Origin: Flectonema sp. DT1601
Lineage: Eukaryota; Euglenozoa; Diplonemea; Diplonemida; Diplonemidae
Length of the DNA stretch: 64,000 nucleotides
Assembly (NCBI GenBank): GCA_964019425.1
Contig: OZ025821.1
Span: 883,001-947,000 of the forward strand
Reading direction: 5' to 3'
Positions 27,424 through 38,421 of this stretch are shown here, piece after piece. The translations under genes were made by a program, and so were the position numbers. Within the stretch, counting starts at the first letter, position 1; each line of letters begins with the position of its first letter. The notes beneath the pieces were generated by a model. It did no database searches. It was given only the letters and a program-made list of their open reading frames with translations, and was not told the DNA's origin.

Positions 27424-30342
27424 ATGGCGGACAAGCCTGAGAAGTCGGGTGTGCGGGTGATGGTCCGTGTGAGACCATTCTCTAAACGTGAATTGGGGGA
27501 CAATGTCTACGACTTTCCTATGAGTGTTTGTATGATGGACGGGACTAAAGTTAATATAATGGACCAAAACGGAGCACTGTCAGATTCGTTTGATTTTCAC
27601 GAAACTTTCTGGTCAATTCCAGAAGAACAACGTCAATTCTGTCAAGCTCCATTCGTCGATCAAGAACACGTCTTTCTTAGAACTGGAACAGCTGCTGTCG
27701 TAGATGCATTCAAGGGATACCACACTTGTATCTTCGCATATGGTCAAACAGGATCTGGTAAGACTCACACTATGCTTGGTTCTGCAGATGATCCGGGGAT
27801 TACTCCAAGGCTGATTGATCATCTTTATGATGAATTAGATGCAATGAGAAAGACTAAACCCTCGTGGAACTTCGACATCAAGGTATCCTTCATGGAAATC
27901 TATAACGAAAAAGTAAAGGATCTTCTTGGAGCAGTCAACGATCAACATGGAAAGCCACCGCGAAAAAATTCCAAAGCCTTCGCAGCTCCAGGTGGTGGTG
28001 TTGCAGCCCTCCTCGGAGAGGATTTAAAGCGTCTGGGAAGACGTAAGTCATCACTTCATAGTAAAAAGAGTTCAATCGGTCTCAAAAGACCTTCATTCAA
28101 TGTTGGTAAAGGAACGTCTACTGTTGAGGACGAGTACGCTGACTTGCGAGTAAGATCGAGTCCGACTGTGGGTATTTTTGTTGAAGGACTTACTCGTGTG
28201 GGTGCCGAGGAGGGAGTAAACGGAGCGAGTGACGTAATGAAATTAATGGAATTTGGTATGAATCACCGAACCACTGCGGCTACTGCTATGAACGACACCT
28301 CTTCCAGATCTCACGCGGTATTTCAGATTTGCTTAACGATGAAGAATAACGTTCAGGGAACTCAACGTTACGCTCATATCAATTTGGTTGACTTGGCGGG
28401 ATCTGAAAAAGTTAAAATGTCCAAAGCTGAAGGTCAAACTCTTACAGAAGCAACAAAGATCAACTTGTCGCTCTCAACTCTGAGACGAGTCATCGACGTT
28501 CTTATTGATAACAGCAATCGTAAAAAAGGACAACCAAAACAACTCCCTCCATACAGAGAATCCCTACTGACATGGATCCTATCCGAATCACTTGGTGGTA
28601 ATAGTAAGACTATGATGATTGCAACTATATCACCAGCTGAATCAAACAGAGAAGACACCCTAAACACTCTCCGTTACGCTTTAAAGACTAAGGCAATCAT
28701 TAATACCGTAAAGGTTAATGAACAAAAGTCATCCGTAATGCTCTCGCAAATGCAAAAGGAAATGGCTAACCTCAGAGACCAGCTGAATGACCCAGTCGCC
28801 GCACGTTCAGAAGAGGAACTTGAAGAGATGAAAGCCCAGCAAGAGATTCTGATGGGAGAAATTGAGCAAAACGCCATTGCAGCAGAAAGGGAAGCTCAGG
28901 CTGTTCAGAAACAACAAGAGGCCATCAAAGCTAAACAAGCTGAAGCCCAGTTGAAAGAACAGGAAGTCGCCCAACTAAAGGACGAACGTATCGAAGAGAA
29001 GAACCTCGAAGCGAAAGAAGAAGCAACAGAAAAACAGATTTATGTTACCAAAGCAAGAGAAGAGTTAACAAAAGTAAGAGATGTCGGAAAGGAAAAAGAA
29101 GAATTGAGAAACGAATTAAAATTACAATCCGAAGCAGCAAGTGCACTACTAGCGAAAGCACTCACAACAACAAGAGAAATGTCTCACGAAGGTGTCCATC
29201 AGAGAGTTGGTCACTACAGAGAAGCATTTCGTAAGGCCTTCTTTAAAGACAGAACAGCAGCTAAAAAAGAACGCATGTTGGAAGACTTGAAGAGCGTCAC
29301 CAGCATCACAAGTAAACTCGCAATGCAAATTGAGACCATTTCTCGTGAAGTCAGAGACGGTGAGCTCATGAACATGAAACAAGCTACCCACACGACCCGC
29401 GCTGAAAATGAACTTCAGAGAACAATCAAAAAGGTGGAGGCCGACATCAATAAGAAAAGTGGTGAACTGAAACTGATCACACCCGTGGTAGAAACTGAAG
29501 AGGAAGAAAATGCGGAAGAGGAGAGAATCTTAAGAGTCTTGACTGAGGAACTTACTCTTTGGCAGAAGAAACCACCTTCAAAGGTGGTCGAAACCGTCAC
29601 CAACCTCCGCAGGAAGATTACTGAAGAACAGTCGAAGAGGAAAGAACGTGAAGTAAAACTCAGTACCATCTTACAGAACAAAGAGTTACTTGAGAAACTT
29701 GTTTCTGATCTTGAGAAGGAGAATTCAGAAACAGAAAAACAAGTCACCAACAACAGAAGCGGTACTATCAGCACCAGAGAAGGAATCACAACTTTAAAAC
29801 AAGACATCGCTAACTTAAACACAACCATCATCACTACTGAGAATGAAACAAAAGAAATAGCTGACGACATTAGTGTCATCCTAGCCAAGGAATCGACTCT
29901 TAGAGACGATGCTGATGGTATGGAGAGGAAGCACAACGACCTGAGAAGGTTTGCGATGGAGAGATTCTTTCCATCTGGTGGCGCACCACAAGTTGTAACT
30001 AACGAATGGGTTGACATGGCTGTTGATACTGAATTGGATTCTCAGACTCATCAGGACGCTACACCAGAAAGACCAATTATAAGAAGACCTGTTGATACTC
30101 ACAGAGAATGGGTTCATGGTGGATATCGTCATGTTAGTAAGAGACACACATCTCCTTTAAGAAGAAGTAATACAGTCACAAGTGTCGCTGATTCCAGTCC
30201 GTCAGGTAACGGTTTTAGACGTATGGAAACGCTTTCTTCTGCCCATGCGTCCCCAACTCGGAAAGCCTCACCGCGAGCATTCGGAAGGTACGACACACTT
30301 CAAAGCCACCCATCTCCATCTCGTGAACAACGTGTAATGTAG
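27424..30342 (+). CDS. N-terminal motor kinesin with large loop insertion
   Basis: 972 residues. The motor domain spans about 1-440: RVMVRVRPFSKRE near residue 10, P-loop GQTGSGKTHTMLG near 108, switch I NDTSSRSHAVFQ near 292, switch II NLVDLAGSEK near 320, and the LTWILSESLGGNSKT microtubule-binding stretch near 380. Between VKDLLGAV and VGIFVEGLTRV lies an insertion of ~75 residues rich in Lys, Arg and Ser. Most kinesins have a short loop there. Coiled coil runs from about 440 to 850 with many Glu, Lys and Gln. The tail is Ser/Thr/Pro/Arg-rich. The motor looks kinesin-3-like, but no FHA domain is present, so the class remains open. Start chosen at 27424, after CATACAG at 27406. Confidence 0.95.
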   Translation: MADKPEKSGVRVMVRVRPFSKRELGDNVYDFPMSVCMMDGTKVNIMDQNGALSDSFDFHETFWSIPEEQRQFCQAPFVDQEHVFLRTGTAAVVDAFKGYHTCIFAYGQTGSGKTHTMLGSADDPGITPRLIDHLYDELDAMRKTKPSWNFDIKVSFMEIYNEKVKDLLGAVNDQHGKPPRKNSKAFAAPGGGVAALLGEDLKRLGRRKSSLHSKKSSIGLKRPSFNVGKGTSTVEDEYADLRVRSSPTVGIFVEGLTRVGAEEGVNGASDVMKLMEFGMNHRTTAATAMNDTSSRSHAVFQICLTMKNNVQGTQRYAHINLVDLAGSEKVKMSKAEGQTLTEATKINLSLSTLRRVIDVLIDNSNRKKGQPKQLPPYRESLLTWILSESLGGNSKTMMIATISPAESNREDTLNTLRYALKTKAIINTVKVNEQKSSVMLSQMQKEMANLRDQLNDPVAARSEEELEEMKAQQEILMGEIEQNAIAAEREAQAVQKQQEAIKAKQAEAQLKEQEVAQLKDERIEEKNLEAKEEATEKQIYVTKAREELTKVRDVGKEKEELRNELKLQSEAASALLAKALTTTREMSHEGVHQRVGHYREAFRKAFFKDRTAAKKERMLEDLKSVTSITSKLAMQIETISREVRDGELMNMKQATHTTRAENELQRTIKKVEADINKKSGELKLITPVVETEEEENAEEERILRVLTEELTLWQKKPPSKVVETVTNLRRKITEEQSKRKEREVKLSTILQNKELLEKLVSDLEKENSETEKQVTNNRSGTISTREGITTLKQDIANLNTTIITTENETKEIADDISVILAKESTLRDDADGMERKHNDLRRFAMERFFPSGGAPQVVTNEWVDMAVDTELDSQTHQDATPERPIIRRPVDTHREWVHGGYRHVSKRHTSPLRRSNTVTSVADSSPSGNGFRRMETLSSAHASPTRKASPRAFGRYDTLQSHPSPSREQRVM

Positions 30343-31334
30343 TTCTTAAGTGAAGGAAACTTTTTGCTGAAATTCTGTTGAGTTTTTTTTTCCTTCCTCT
30401 TCTTTCCTGTTTCAGTGATGGCAGGAAATGATCAACAGCGGTGTTTACTGTCGTCTGTTTAAGTTGATTTCAGAGAAATAATACCTTGGAATATTTATTT
30501 TATCAGGTAACCTCCTCGAGAGTGATTTGCAGTCAGACCCTAACTCTACCTGAATTGTTTTTTTTTCTCTTTTTTTTCTTCTTATTGGTTTGAAGAAGAA
30601 AAAAAAAAAAAAAAAAAGAAATATCTGCAATTTTTTTGATGTTTTAATTAACTTGAATTCGATCTTTTTTTCCTTTTTCGTCCAAGTCGAAAAGAGAACA
30701 TTGATTGTGTCCAGTATTTTAGTTTAAAGGAGATGGGAAGAATGATTGGCAAATGAAATATCGTTGGATGGAGAAAAAAAAAAAAAAAAAAAAAAAAGAA
30801 ATAATACGACATTAAGTCGGAAACAATTACGTGCGAATTATAAAACAGATACGTTTTAGGGGGAAAAAAAAAAAAAAACAGAAAAAAAAAAAAAAAAAAA
30901 AAAAAACTATTACTTTGTGCGAATAATTATACTTCTTGCTAATAACGTTAAGGAGTTTGAAGAAACAAATGTAACTTGGTCTCTTCACACTTTGAAAAAT
31001 GAAAAAAAAAAAAAAAACAGACAAAAAAAAGAATAAATATGTTTGGTCATTCTTGAGCACAGGACAATCCTGGCAAGTTGTGAAAAAAAAAAAGACAAAA
31101 AAAAAAAAAAAAAAAAAAAAAAAGAATAGTGTGTTTTTTTTTATCCAGAGCAACAAAAAAGAAGGAAAAAAAAAAAAAAAAAAAAAAAAAGGTGCGAACA
31201 TTACCCCTCTCCGTCCGTTTTATTATTTCTTTTTTCCCCCTTCTGCTTGTCGCGTTTTTTTCAGTTTCTTGGGTTGGAAGTTGCAACAGTTATTTTTAAA
31301 TACTTTCTGCGTCCTTTTTTTTTTTTTTTTTTTT

Positions 31335-31481
31335 TGCACCGACGAAGTCGGAGAAGAAACTATTCAGATTAAGAGTTGTTTATTTATTTATGGTCAAAAA
31401 AAGCTATCTATTTTTCCCATTGTGCCATCAGTAATACTGTCGTCGATCAACCAAATATATTATAAGGCTTAATCTGAATGG
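31335..31481 (+). repeat. Dispersed repeat A5, complete
   Basis: Preceded by a ~20-base T run. TGCACCGACGAAGTCGGAG hairpin, ATTCAGATTAAG at the 5' side and CTTAATCTGAATGG at the 3' side, with the middle sharing GTGCCATCAGTAATAC with A2. Confidence 0.8.
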
Positions 31482-31614
31482 TTTTCTTGGTTGTTTTGTC
31501 AGTTTTTTTTTGTTTTACTAGTTGCCACTCTCTGTTACTCCTTCCCCCCTCCTCCAAGAATTTAAAAAAAAAAAAAAGTTAAGTTTTTTAAATTTTTTTA
31601 ATTTTTTTGTTACT

Positions 31615-31780
31615 TTCATTCCTCTCTCTCACAGCACAAATGAATAGTCTCTCATAGCAGTTGGTTTCGTGACACAACATCACGGGTGTTATATTACAAT
31701 TTTCTGTGTAGTTTCTAAGATAGAGCCAATTCTTTTTCATTCATTCCTCTCTCTCACAGCACAAATAAATAGTCTCTCAT
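31615..31780 (+). repeat. Family B fragment (B5) between 41-bp direct repeats
   Basis: Bases 31615-31655 (starts TTCATTCCTCTCTCTCACAG) recur at 31740-31780 with one mismatch. Between them lie 84 bases that match the 3' half of the MCU-intron repeat: GGTTTCGTG, the GTTATATTA block, TTTTCTGT-TAGTT and GCCAATTCTTTTT. Either a retroposon with an unusually long target duplication, or a local duplication. Confidence 0.65.
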
Positions 31781-31902
31781 CGTTGTTGGCAATAAGAGCA
31801 ATCGTCTCATTGGGGACTCTCTGAATTATATATTTTTTTTATTGTTTTCTTTACAAACAAAAAAAAAAAACAAGAATAGAAGGTACACCATCAAAAAAAA
31901 CA

Positions 31903-34785
31903 ATGAAAAAGATAGTCACTATACTGGGACAGGTTGGATTGGTGTACTTAATAGCGTTTATTTGGTTCTTGGATGGAGTTAGAGGATTTTGGACTGACGT
32001 GCTTCAAAAAACTGCAACTGGACACCTGTTTCTTCATCTCGGAGCGAAAGAACAAGTTGGAGCTCAGCCTATGATTAGTTTCGCTGGATCGTCAGCTGCT
32101 GTTCACACTGCGATAATATTTTTTGGACTCGGAATCGGAAGCAAACACAAAGGAGATATCTTAACAATGGCCAAAGCTACCGCAATCGTCGGAGTAGTCT
32201 CTTTCATCGTTCTCTTATTTTGTTTCTTAAATAGACATAATTGGGTTTACAAGTACGGTTCAATGTTCTTTCACGATGACGGTTGCATCGCTTTCGCAAT
32301 TAGCGGTGCTGCAAGCATGCCTATTTGGTTTGCTTGTTCAATGATATTTGCGCAGATGGATGATGCTCAGACATATCTTTTTCCTGCCATCGTTGCGAGA
32401 TATTGCGAGAGAGGGGTGGTGGTGTACATTGGTACTGCTGCTTTTTTCAGGTTTTTATGCGTACCTGTTTGGAATTACGTCTTCAGGTTCATTCGGGTCA
32501 TTGAGAAACCATATCCACTGATCACTGGCGAGGGAACAAATTTCGGATCGTTTGGAAATTTTCAAAGCGATTTGGTGAGAGTAGGAAGCATTACCCACAC
32601 AGTTGCTTTTGCTGCCGGAACAGCTGCGTGTTGTGTTGTGAATAAAATGATCAAGAGACCAAGCAAGGATTCTAATAAGAACCAACGCACTGATTCTTGG
32701 GTTCTAACTTCACTGGTCAGCGGCTTCATAGTTATCATGTCTCATTACATCTCTTTCGCTTTCGAATCTGAGATACGACATATACACGACTACGCAACCG
32801 TCTTCCTCGGTGAAAGACGTGGTGTTCTTGAAGCTTTTCTATGCCTATCATGTTACGCTGTGTGGTTCGCGGCTGGTGTTTATTTTGAGCAAAAATGGTC
32901 TGGGTCTGCATCGAATAACGCAAAGCAACCGGCTAACGAACTCAGCATCCGCACCAAACAAGAAACAGCTGACGTTGACATTGCGATTGGTGTGATATTC
33001 ATAATCATAGTTTGGGTTTTAACTCTGCCGCTTTCATGGACGTTGGCAGCTTCGATTGTTTATGTGGTAATGAATTCTGCGGGACTTGGAATACCAGACT
33101 TCCAAGGATCAAAAAGACCATCATCATCTCCAAACTATAAAAAAACGGATAGAATTCGACAGGTTATCGGATCTCATCGTCACAGCCATTCATCAATTTG
33201 GAATGACATGCTCTCGAGGACTTCAAATATGAAAAAACAACATGTTTTGATATTGTCGTTGTCGTCGATTTCAGTTAGGCTTGCTGCAGCTTTGATTGAG
33301 AGAGATTCTTCGACTGTCATTTCTATCTTCCCCATGAGTTCTGATACTCGAATAGATGAGTTTCAGAGTGAGTTGAAATCTATTAACAATTGTACCGTCA
33401 TGGATCAAATTGCATCTCCTTCGGCGTTGAAAAAATTATTCACGGAAGGTGATTCACCGAATGTAATTTTCAATCTCTCAGCTCTTCATTACGGAAACTG
33501 TAAAACTGAATTCGGATCTGTAGATGTTTCAACACATCACAAGGAACACGTGACAAGCGCTTTGGAAATGATATCGTTTGTGAGAGGCATGGCAGCGGAA
33601 GGGAAATTCAACACAAGAATCATCTCTGCATTCAACGCCTCTCCAGGAGGAGGTAAGGAATGGGCATTGCAACAAGCGAATAGCGTCTTGACAGATCCTC
33701 TCAATTCAGTTCGAGTGGTGTGTCTGCGATTTGGAAACATATTCGGACCTGATGATCAATTACTCTCTCGTCATTTATCTTCGAGATACGCTTTGGTGTC
33801 CGGGATGAGTGAGAGAGCAAATATCATATCAGTTTATGAAGTTATTGCTACGCTACTTAAAGCTGATTCTTCTTTAGAACAGAGTGATGTGTTGTCTGGG
33901 TCGGTGGCTACTATCCATCCTCACAAGGAACTCTCAGCGATCGATTTCTTTAAATCGGTCAGCCATTATCGTCCATTGGCAACTACCTATCAAATACCAT
34001 CAACGATACCTGATAAGGTGGTGTCGGTGTTGTTTTCGTCGTTTTCGTTTTTCGTTTTGGGCTGTCAGCTTAGTCCTGGTAGAGTTTTCAAAGCCTTAGG
34101 TAAACATCTTGATTCTAGACTACCTGTAGTATTTACAGGAGGGTCGAGTTACTGTGCGCAGACTGAAACAGACGACTCCGATATCATCGCTGCAATAACC
34201 GAATTGAACACTCCGTGTTATACCAATGAACATTCTATTCAGCATTGCCTCGATGAGTATGATTATGAACAAGCAAAAGAAAATCTTGCTCAAGCAGAAC
34301 GGGAAGTCCAACTTACAAAAGAATTAATTAGCAGGTTCGAAGAAATGGCCAATCTGACTGTTGAAAAATCAACCGCCGCATTATCGCAGAAAAAAGATTT
34401 TCAAAACAAGTCAACAAGTGATAAACACACTTTACCAATTGTGATGTGTAATCCAGTGACTGGGGGAGCAGTTAGAAGTACCCCTCGCTGTACTGCAAAA
34501 GCAGCCTTCACGAGTGTTATAAACGATCTGTGTACCACACTAGGTTCACTTTCCTGTGGCAACCCGATAGTTGAAGAAGACGATAAGGGTTACGATATTG
34601 TTTATCCAATTTCGGGTAAGCTGACGAGTCATTTGACTGATTTCCTACGTAAGCGAGTGAACCCAAAATTAAAGGAACATGTCCTGTTTAAAGGAAAGTG
34701 CATTCGAGTTAACTTGTTAGCAGTCACTGACGCAGTAGCTCTTCATCACACTGTGTACGGTGATGTGTCTTCTTTGGGATATTAA
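31903..34785 (+). CDS. Multi-pass membrane protein fused to a degenerate SDR domain
   Basis: 960 residues, no known family overall. About nine or ten membrane helices occupy residues 4-392, with small loops. A Rossmann-like region follows at about 444-730: HVLILSLSSISVRLAAALIE stands where extended short-chain dehydrogenases (SDRs) have the glycine-rich loop, VIFNLSALH corresponds to the 'V-h-x-A-A' strand, and VVCLRFGNIFGPDD corresponds to the R-x-G-N-V-Y-G-P motif. The glycines of the NAD loop are gone, and the Y-x-x-x-K pair is replaced by a region reading EWALQQANSVL, so it is probably a non-catalytic pseudoenzyme. A hydrophobic stretch at 707-725, a coiled coil near 785-830 and a cysteine-containing C-terminal domain complete it. 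The location is probably an internal membrane. The membrane part could be a lipid- or sterol-related module, but I see no motif to prove that. Confidence 0.8.
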   Translation: MKKIVTILGQVGLVYLIAFIWFLDGVRGFWTDVLQKTATGHLFLHLGAKEQVGAQPMISFAGSSAAVHTAIIFFGLGIGSKHKGDILTMAKATAIVGVVSFIVLLFCFLNRHNWVYKYGSMFFHDDGCIAFAISGAASMPIWFACSMIFAQMDDAQTYLFPAIVARYCERGVVVYIGTAAFFRFLCVPVWNYVFRFIRVIEKPYPLITGEGTNFGSFGNFQSDLVRVGSITHTVAFAAGTAACCVVNKMIKRPSKDSNKNQRTDSWVLTSLVSGFIVIMSHYISFAFESEIRHIHDYATVFLGERRGVLEAFLCLSCYAVWFAAGVYFEQKWSGSASNNAKQPANELSIRTKQETADVDIAIGVIFIIIVWVLTLPLSWTLAASIVYVVMNSAGLGIPDFQGSKRPSSSPNYKKTDRIRQVIGSHRHSHSSIWNDMLSRTSNMKKQHVLILSLSSISVRLAAALIERDSSTVISIFPMSSDTRIDEFQSELKSINNCTVMDQIASPSALKKLFTEGDSPNVIFNLSALHYGNCKTEFGSVDVSTHHKEHVTSALEMISFVRGMAAEGKFNTRIISAFNASPGGGKEWALQQANSVLTDPLNSVRVVCLRFGNIFGPDDQLLSRHLSSRYALVSGMSERANIISVYEVIATLLKADSSLEQSDVLSGSVATIHPHKELSAIDFFKSVSHYRPLATTYQIPSTIPDKVVSVLFSSFSFFVLGCQLSPGRVFKALGKHLDSRLPVVFTGGSSYCAQTETDDSDIIAAITELNTPCYTNEHSIQHCLDEYDYEQAKENLAQAEREVQLTKELISRFEEMANLTVEKSTAALSQKKDFQNKSTSDKHTLPIVMCNPVTGGAVRSTPRCTAKAAFTSVINDLCTTLGSLSCGNPIVEEDDKGYDIVYPISGKLTSHLTDFLRKRVNPKLKEHVLFKGKCIRVNLLAVTDAVALHHTVYGDVSSLGY

Positions 34786-35442
34786 TTGTGTTGTCGATGA
34801 TATTTCTCTCAAAAAAAAAAAAAACTTAAGTCGAATAATCGACGACTATCACTTAAAGTATCATTTTTTTTTCTCCTTTTTTTGCACTAATATTCTCTTA
34901 TCTTGGTTTGGTTTTTTTTTTTTTTTCTTGGTTTTTTTTTCGCTCCCCCCTATTCTTTCTTTTTTCCGTTTTATTCATTCAGTCCCACCTATTTCTTCTT
35001 GACGAGTCAAGAAGAATCCAACAGCATTCTTTTTTTTTCTTTCTTTCTCTCTCTCCTATTTTTTTTTTTTTTTTTTTTCCCCCTTTTTCTGGTAGGACGA
35101 CACTCAGCTGATTTCGCTCACAATCGGAATCAGCTTCGCGTTAAATATTATTTTAATCCTTCCTTCCCTGGCAACCAGGTTTGGCTGAGCCTTGTGTTAG
35201 TCTTTTAGCCAGTTTCGAGATTTCTTTTTTTGCACTCCCTTACCATCTATCTAAATTAGGGTGTCGAAAAGTTAACCCGCAAGCCGATTATATTGAGATC
35301 TTTCACACGAGGTACTTATGTCGTGAATATGTTTTGAATAATATAATATTTTTATTAAATTGTAGTGTGTTGCACTGTAGGAATGGTCTCTCTATGGTGA
35401 TGGACATACCGAAAAAAATTGAAGGAAATGTGTGTTCGATTT

Positions 35443-35476
<34 letters not shown>

Positions 35477-35816
35477 CCCGTGAGACCACAAACAGTGTTG
35501 AGGAAATGTTATCGCCTTCTACCGAAGATTTTTTTTTTTAAAAAAAATCTGCTACACAGTACTACTGAATAAGTTATTTTTGTGAAACGATTTTTTTTTT
35601 TAAATATTTTTTTTTTTTTTTTTCCCTAAAGATAAAATATGAATCACTGAATTATCTGCGGCTTTCGGTGTTTATTGGCCCAAAGACCGTACGATTTTAA
35701 TCACCAACACATATATAAAGTTTTTTTTTTTTTTCCTTGTTCTTTTTTAAGTCATTTCTAGCTTTTCATGTCGTTGTTTTTGCTGTCATCTCCCCCTTCT
35801 CAACTGTTAGTCTTTT

Positions 35817-35960
35817 GTAAAGTATTTACGTCAATCGCAGAGTGTATACCTACACTAACATTACCTTTAGTCAACATGTATCTCAGAACTAATGTTAAAT
35901 TATCGTTATGTTGTTTTATGATACAATACATTTGTATTTTACGTACAAATTCGAACAGTT
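35817..35960 (+). repeat. Dispersed repeat J2
   Basis: GTAAAGTATTTACGTCAAT, CAGAGTGTA, TGATACAATACATTTGTATT and TTACGTACAAA; the last two blocks also occur near 5501-5526. Confidence 0.55.
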
Positions 35961-36114
35961 AATCCCCCAGACTGTTGGTCTTTTTTACATGGCGTCAGTG
36001 TAATTAGTTGCTGACTAGTATGGTGTCTCTCCCTGCCCTCGTTTTCTTGTTTTGGTAGAGTTAAGAAAAAAAAAAAAAAAAAAAAGTTAAATTATGCCTC
36101 TGTTTTTGTATTTC

Positions 36115-36140
36115 TTATTATTATTATTATTATTATTATT
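36115..36140. repeat. (TTA)n microsatellite
   Basis: Eight to nine uninterrupted TTA units. Confidence 0.9.
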
Positions 36141-36839
36141 CGGTTGTTTTTTTTTTAAATGGACTTTCCTCCCAAAAGTGACTAAAGGATCGTTAGGCAA
36201 ACTCCCCAACTGACTGGTGTCTCCACTACGCTTCCTTAAGACATTCTATAGTGAGATCTAATCTTGCAAAAAAAGAAAAAAAAAAGAAAAAATAAATTCA
36301 ATGATTGTTACTATAAATATTTTTTTGTGTTCTCTTTTTTTTGTTGTTGTTTTCGATGAGTATTACGAGATAAAGAAGACCTCTTTATTAGCTCACTGTT
36401 GTGTTGTTACGTGAGGTTTGGTGGATTTTTCTTAATTTTTTTTTCTTCTTTTTTTTCGATCGGCCAAAGCAATAATAACGCCTTCAAAAAAAGGGTTTTT
36501 TTTTTCCTCCTTTTTTCAGCCTTTTTTGATATTGTTGGGTAATTCCTGAGGGGGTATTGTTGCTCACTTCATGATGACAAAAATATTATTACCAGCTACT
36601 AGAACTGGTACCCCTCGAAGATTACCTTCCTTTCGATGGGTCTTATTGATTGTTATCTCCTCCTCGCATTGCTCTCTTTCTCACGTCGGTTTGCTGGATC
36701 TCAGTATGTGCTGTAGTAATCTCACTCTCGTTTACTCTAGTGACCACTCGTGACGTTAGTCAGTTGTGAAATCACTGCATAGGACTTGGTGATGTCAGTC
36801 AGAAAGTCAGAAAACGTTTTACGAAAACACTCACAAAAC

Positions 36840-36880
<41 letters not shown>

Positions 36881-38390
36881 TTTTCGCGGTCGCTGAGACC
36901 AATTTAACATAAAAAAGAGTAAGAAGTTGGTTTGGTTTAGTTTCATCGACACACCATATAGAAAAAAAGTGGAGAACAAAAAAAAAAACGGGAGAACGGA
37001 ATTGTGAACTGTAATCTGTTGGGTTAATTCATATCCTTCTACCTGATACAAAAAAAAAAAAAAAAAAACAACTCCACCTTAAATTTTCTCCCTCTTCTCT
37101 CTTTTCGACAACAAGTTGCCTGGTGTGAGTAAGAGTTGATAGAGATATCTATCAGAAAAAGTATGTTTGTATTCACTTCCCACTGCTCTTAACTTTCGAT
37201 TTGGTTTCCTGATTTTTTTTTAAATAACATTCCAGACTGGCTATTGATTTGTGAAGTTCGAACTTGAACATTTTTTTTTTTTTTTTTTTTTTCACCAAGA
37301 GCTGCCGTTATGGTATTCCTGATTGTGAGGACTTCAAAAAAACAAAAAAAAACAAAAGAAAGTATTTACCTGAATGCTTCACCAGACGCTCTTTTAAAAA
37401 TTTCAAAATGCTTTGGTGGTAAACTCATGTAAGTAATTGCGTTTCGTCTTTTTTCTGTTCCCTTGCATATTATTTAAATCACGAGTTTTGGAAGGATAGT
37501 TTTTTTTTTTTTTTTTTTTTTTTTTCGGGAACTGATGTTTTTTTGTTATAGACATACAGAAATGGTTTAAAGTTTACCTTTTTTGGGGGTGGAAAAAACA
37601 AGTCATATTTTCTTTTTTCATCCATTCATTTTTTTTCTTCTTCCCCTTGAAAATTCTTTTTTTCAATCTAAATCTCAGTGCCCCTGTGGCTCTCTCGTAG
37701 GCAAGTTTTATCGTTTTTTGTGTGATAGCCGTTTGTGTGACATCACTTGCCGTGTTTCCCTTCTTATTACTCGTTGTTTTTCTGCTCTCTCTTTTTGTTT
37801 AGCTATTGGCTTCCAACAATCACGTCCAATGCAACGTTCATTTGAGTGGTCTGTCCTCCCCCCTTGTCTCCCCGTTTATCGAACATCGTTGTCGCTGTTA
37901 CTGATTTGTGTCTTGTGTCCTGATATACAGTTACCTCTTAGGGCAAGTGGCTTAAGCCAGTCAGTAGTCGCGGCTGTGCGATGGTACCGATGCTAATACA
38001 GGAAAGGAACATGGGAAGTTAGAGCAACAGAAGAAAAAAAAAAAAAAAAATTATTACTTTCGAGTAGCAAAATGTTTTGCCTTTTGTTTTTCAGGAGAAA
38101 GGGAAAAAAGAGAGATTCATTTATACTACTCAACACTTTTGTTTTGTTTGTACGTAACAAAATTCCTAATAAAAGGAATAGGGTTAGTTACGCGGACACA
38201 ATTCTCTTTCTACCGAACAATGGGTTTTGTGGGTACAAAAAAAAAAAAAAAATACAATAACAATAACAACATACAAAAAAAAAAACCCGCAAAAAATATG
38301 GACAAAAAGCTTTTTTTTTTGTGTAAGTATATATGTTTATAGCTTCTGTCCCGCTCCGAGTTGTTTTATATATTTTCGATCCGAACGTTT

Positions 38391-38421
38391 AATTATTATT
38401 ATTATTATTATTATTATTATT
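38391..38421. repeat. (ATT)n microsatellite
   Basis: About ten uninterrupted ATT units. Confidence 0.9.

Larger units (their letters stand above)
30343..31902. other. Intergenic region with long A/T runs and repeats A5 and B5
   Basis: About 1.6 kb. A runs occupy much of 30770-31195 on the + strand, followed by repeat A5 and a B element inside a 41-bp direct duplication. No gene seen; lysine-run frames here are artefacts. Confidence 0.6.

Noticed and set aside
30827-31472. Lys- and Phe-run frames on both strands
   Set aside because: Homopolymer translation; no domain, no conserved composition.
35181-35474. Open frame of 97 codons
   Set aside because: Ends in a Phe run and shows no domain.
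37583-37996. Open frame of 137 codons
   Set aside because: Cys/Ser/Leu-rich text typical of pyrimidine-rich non-coding DNA; no domain and no good start.
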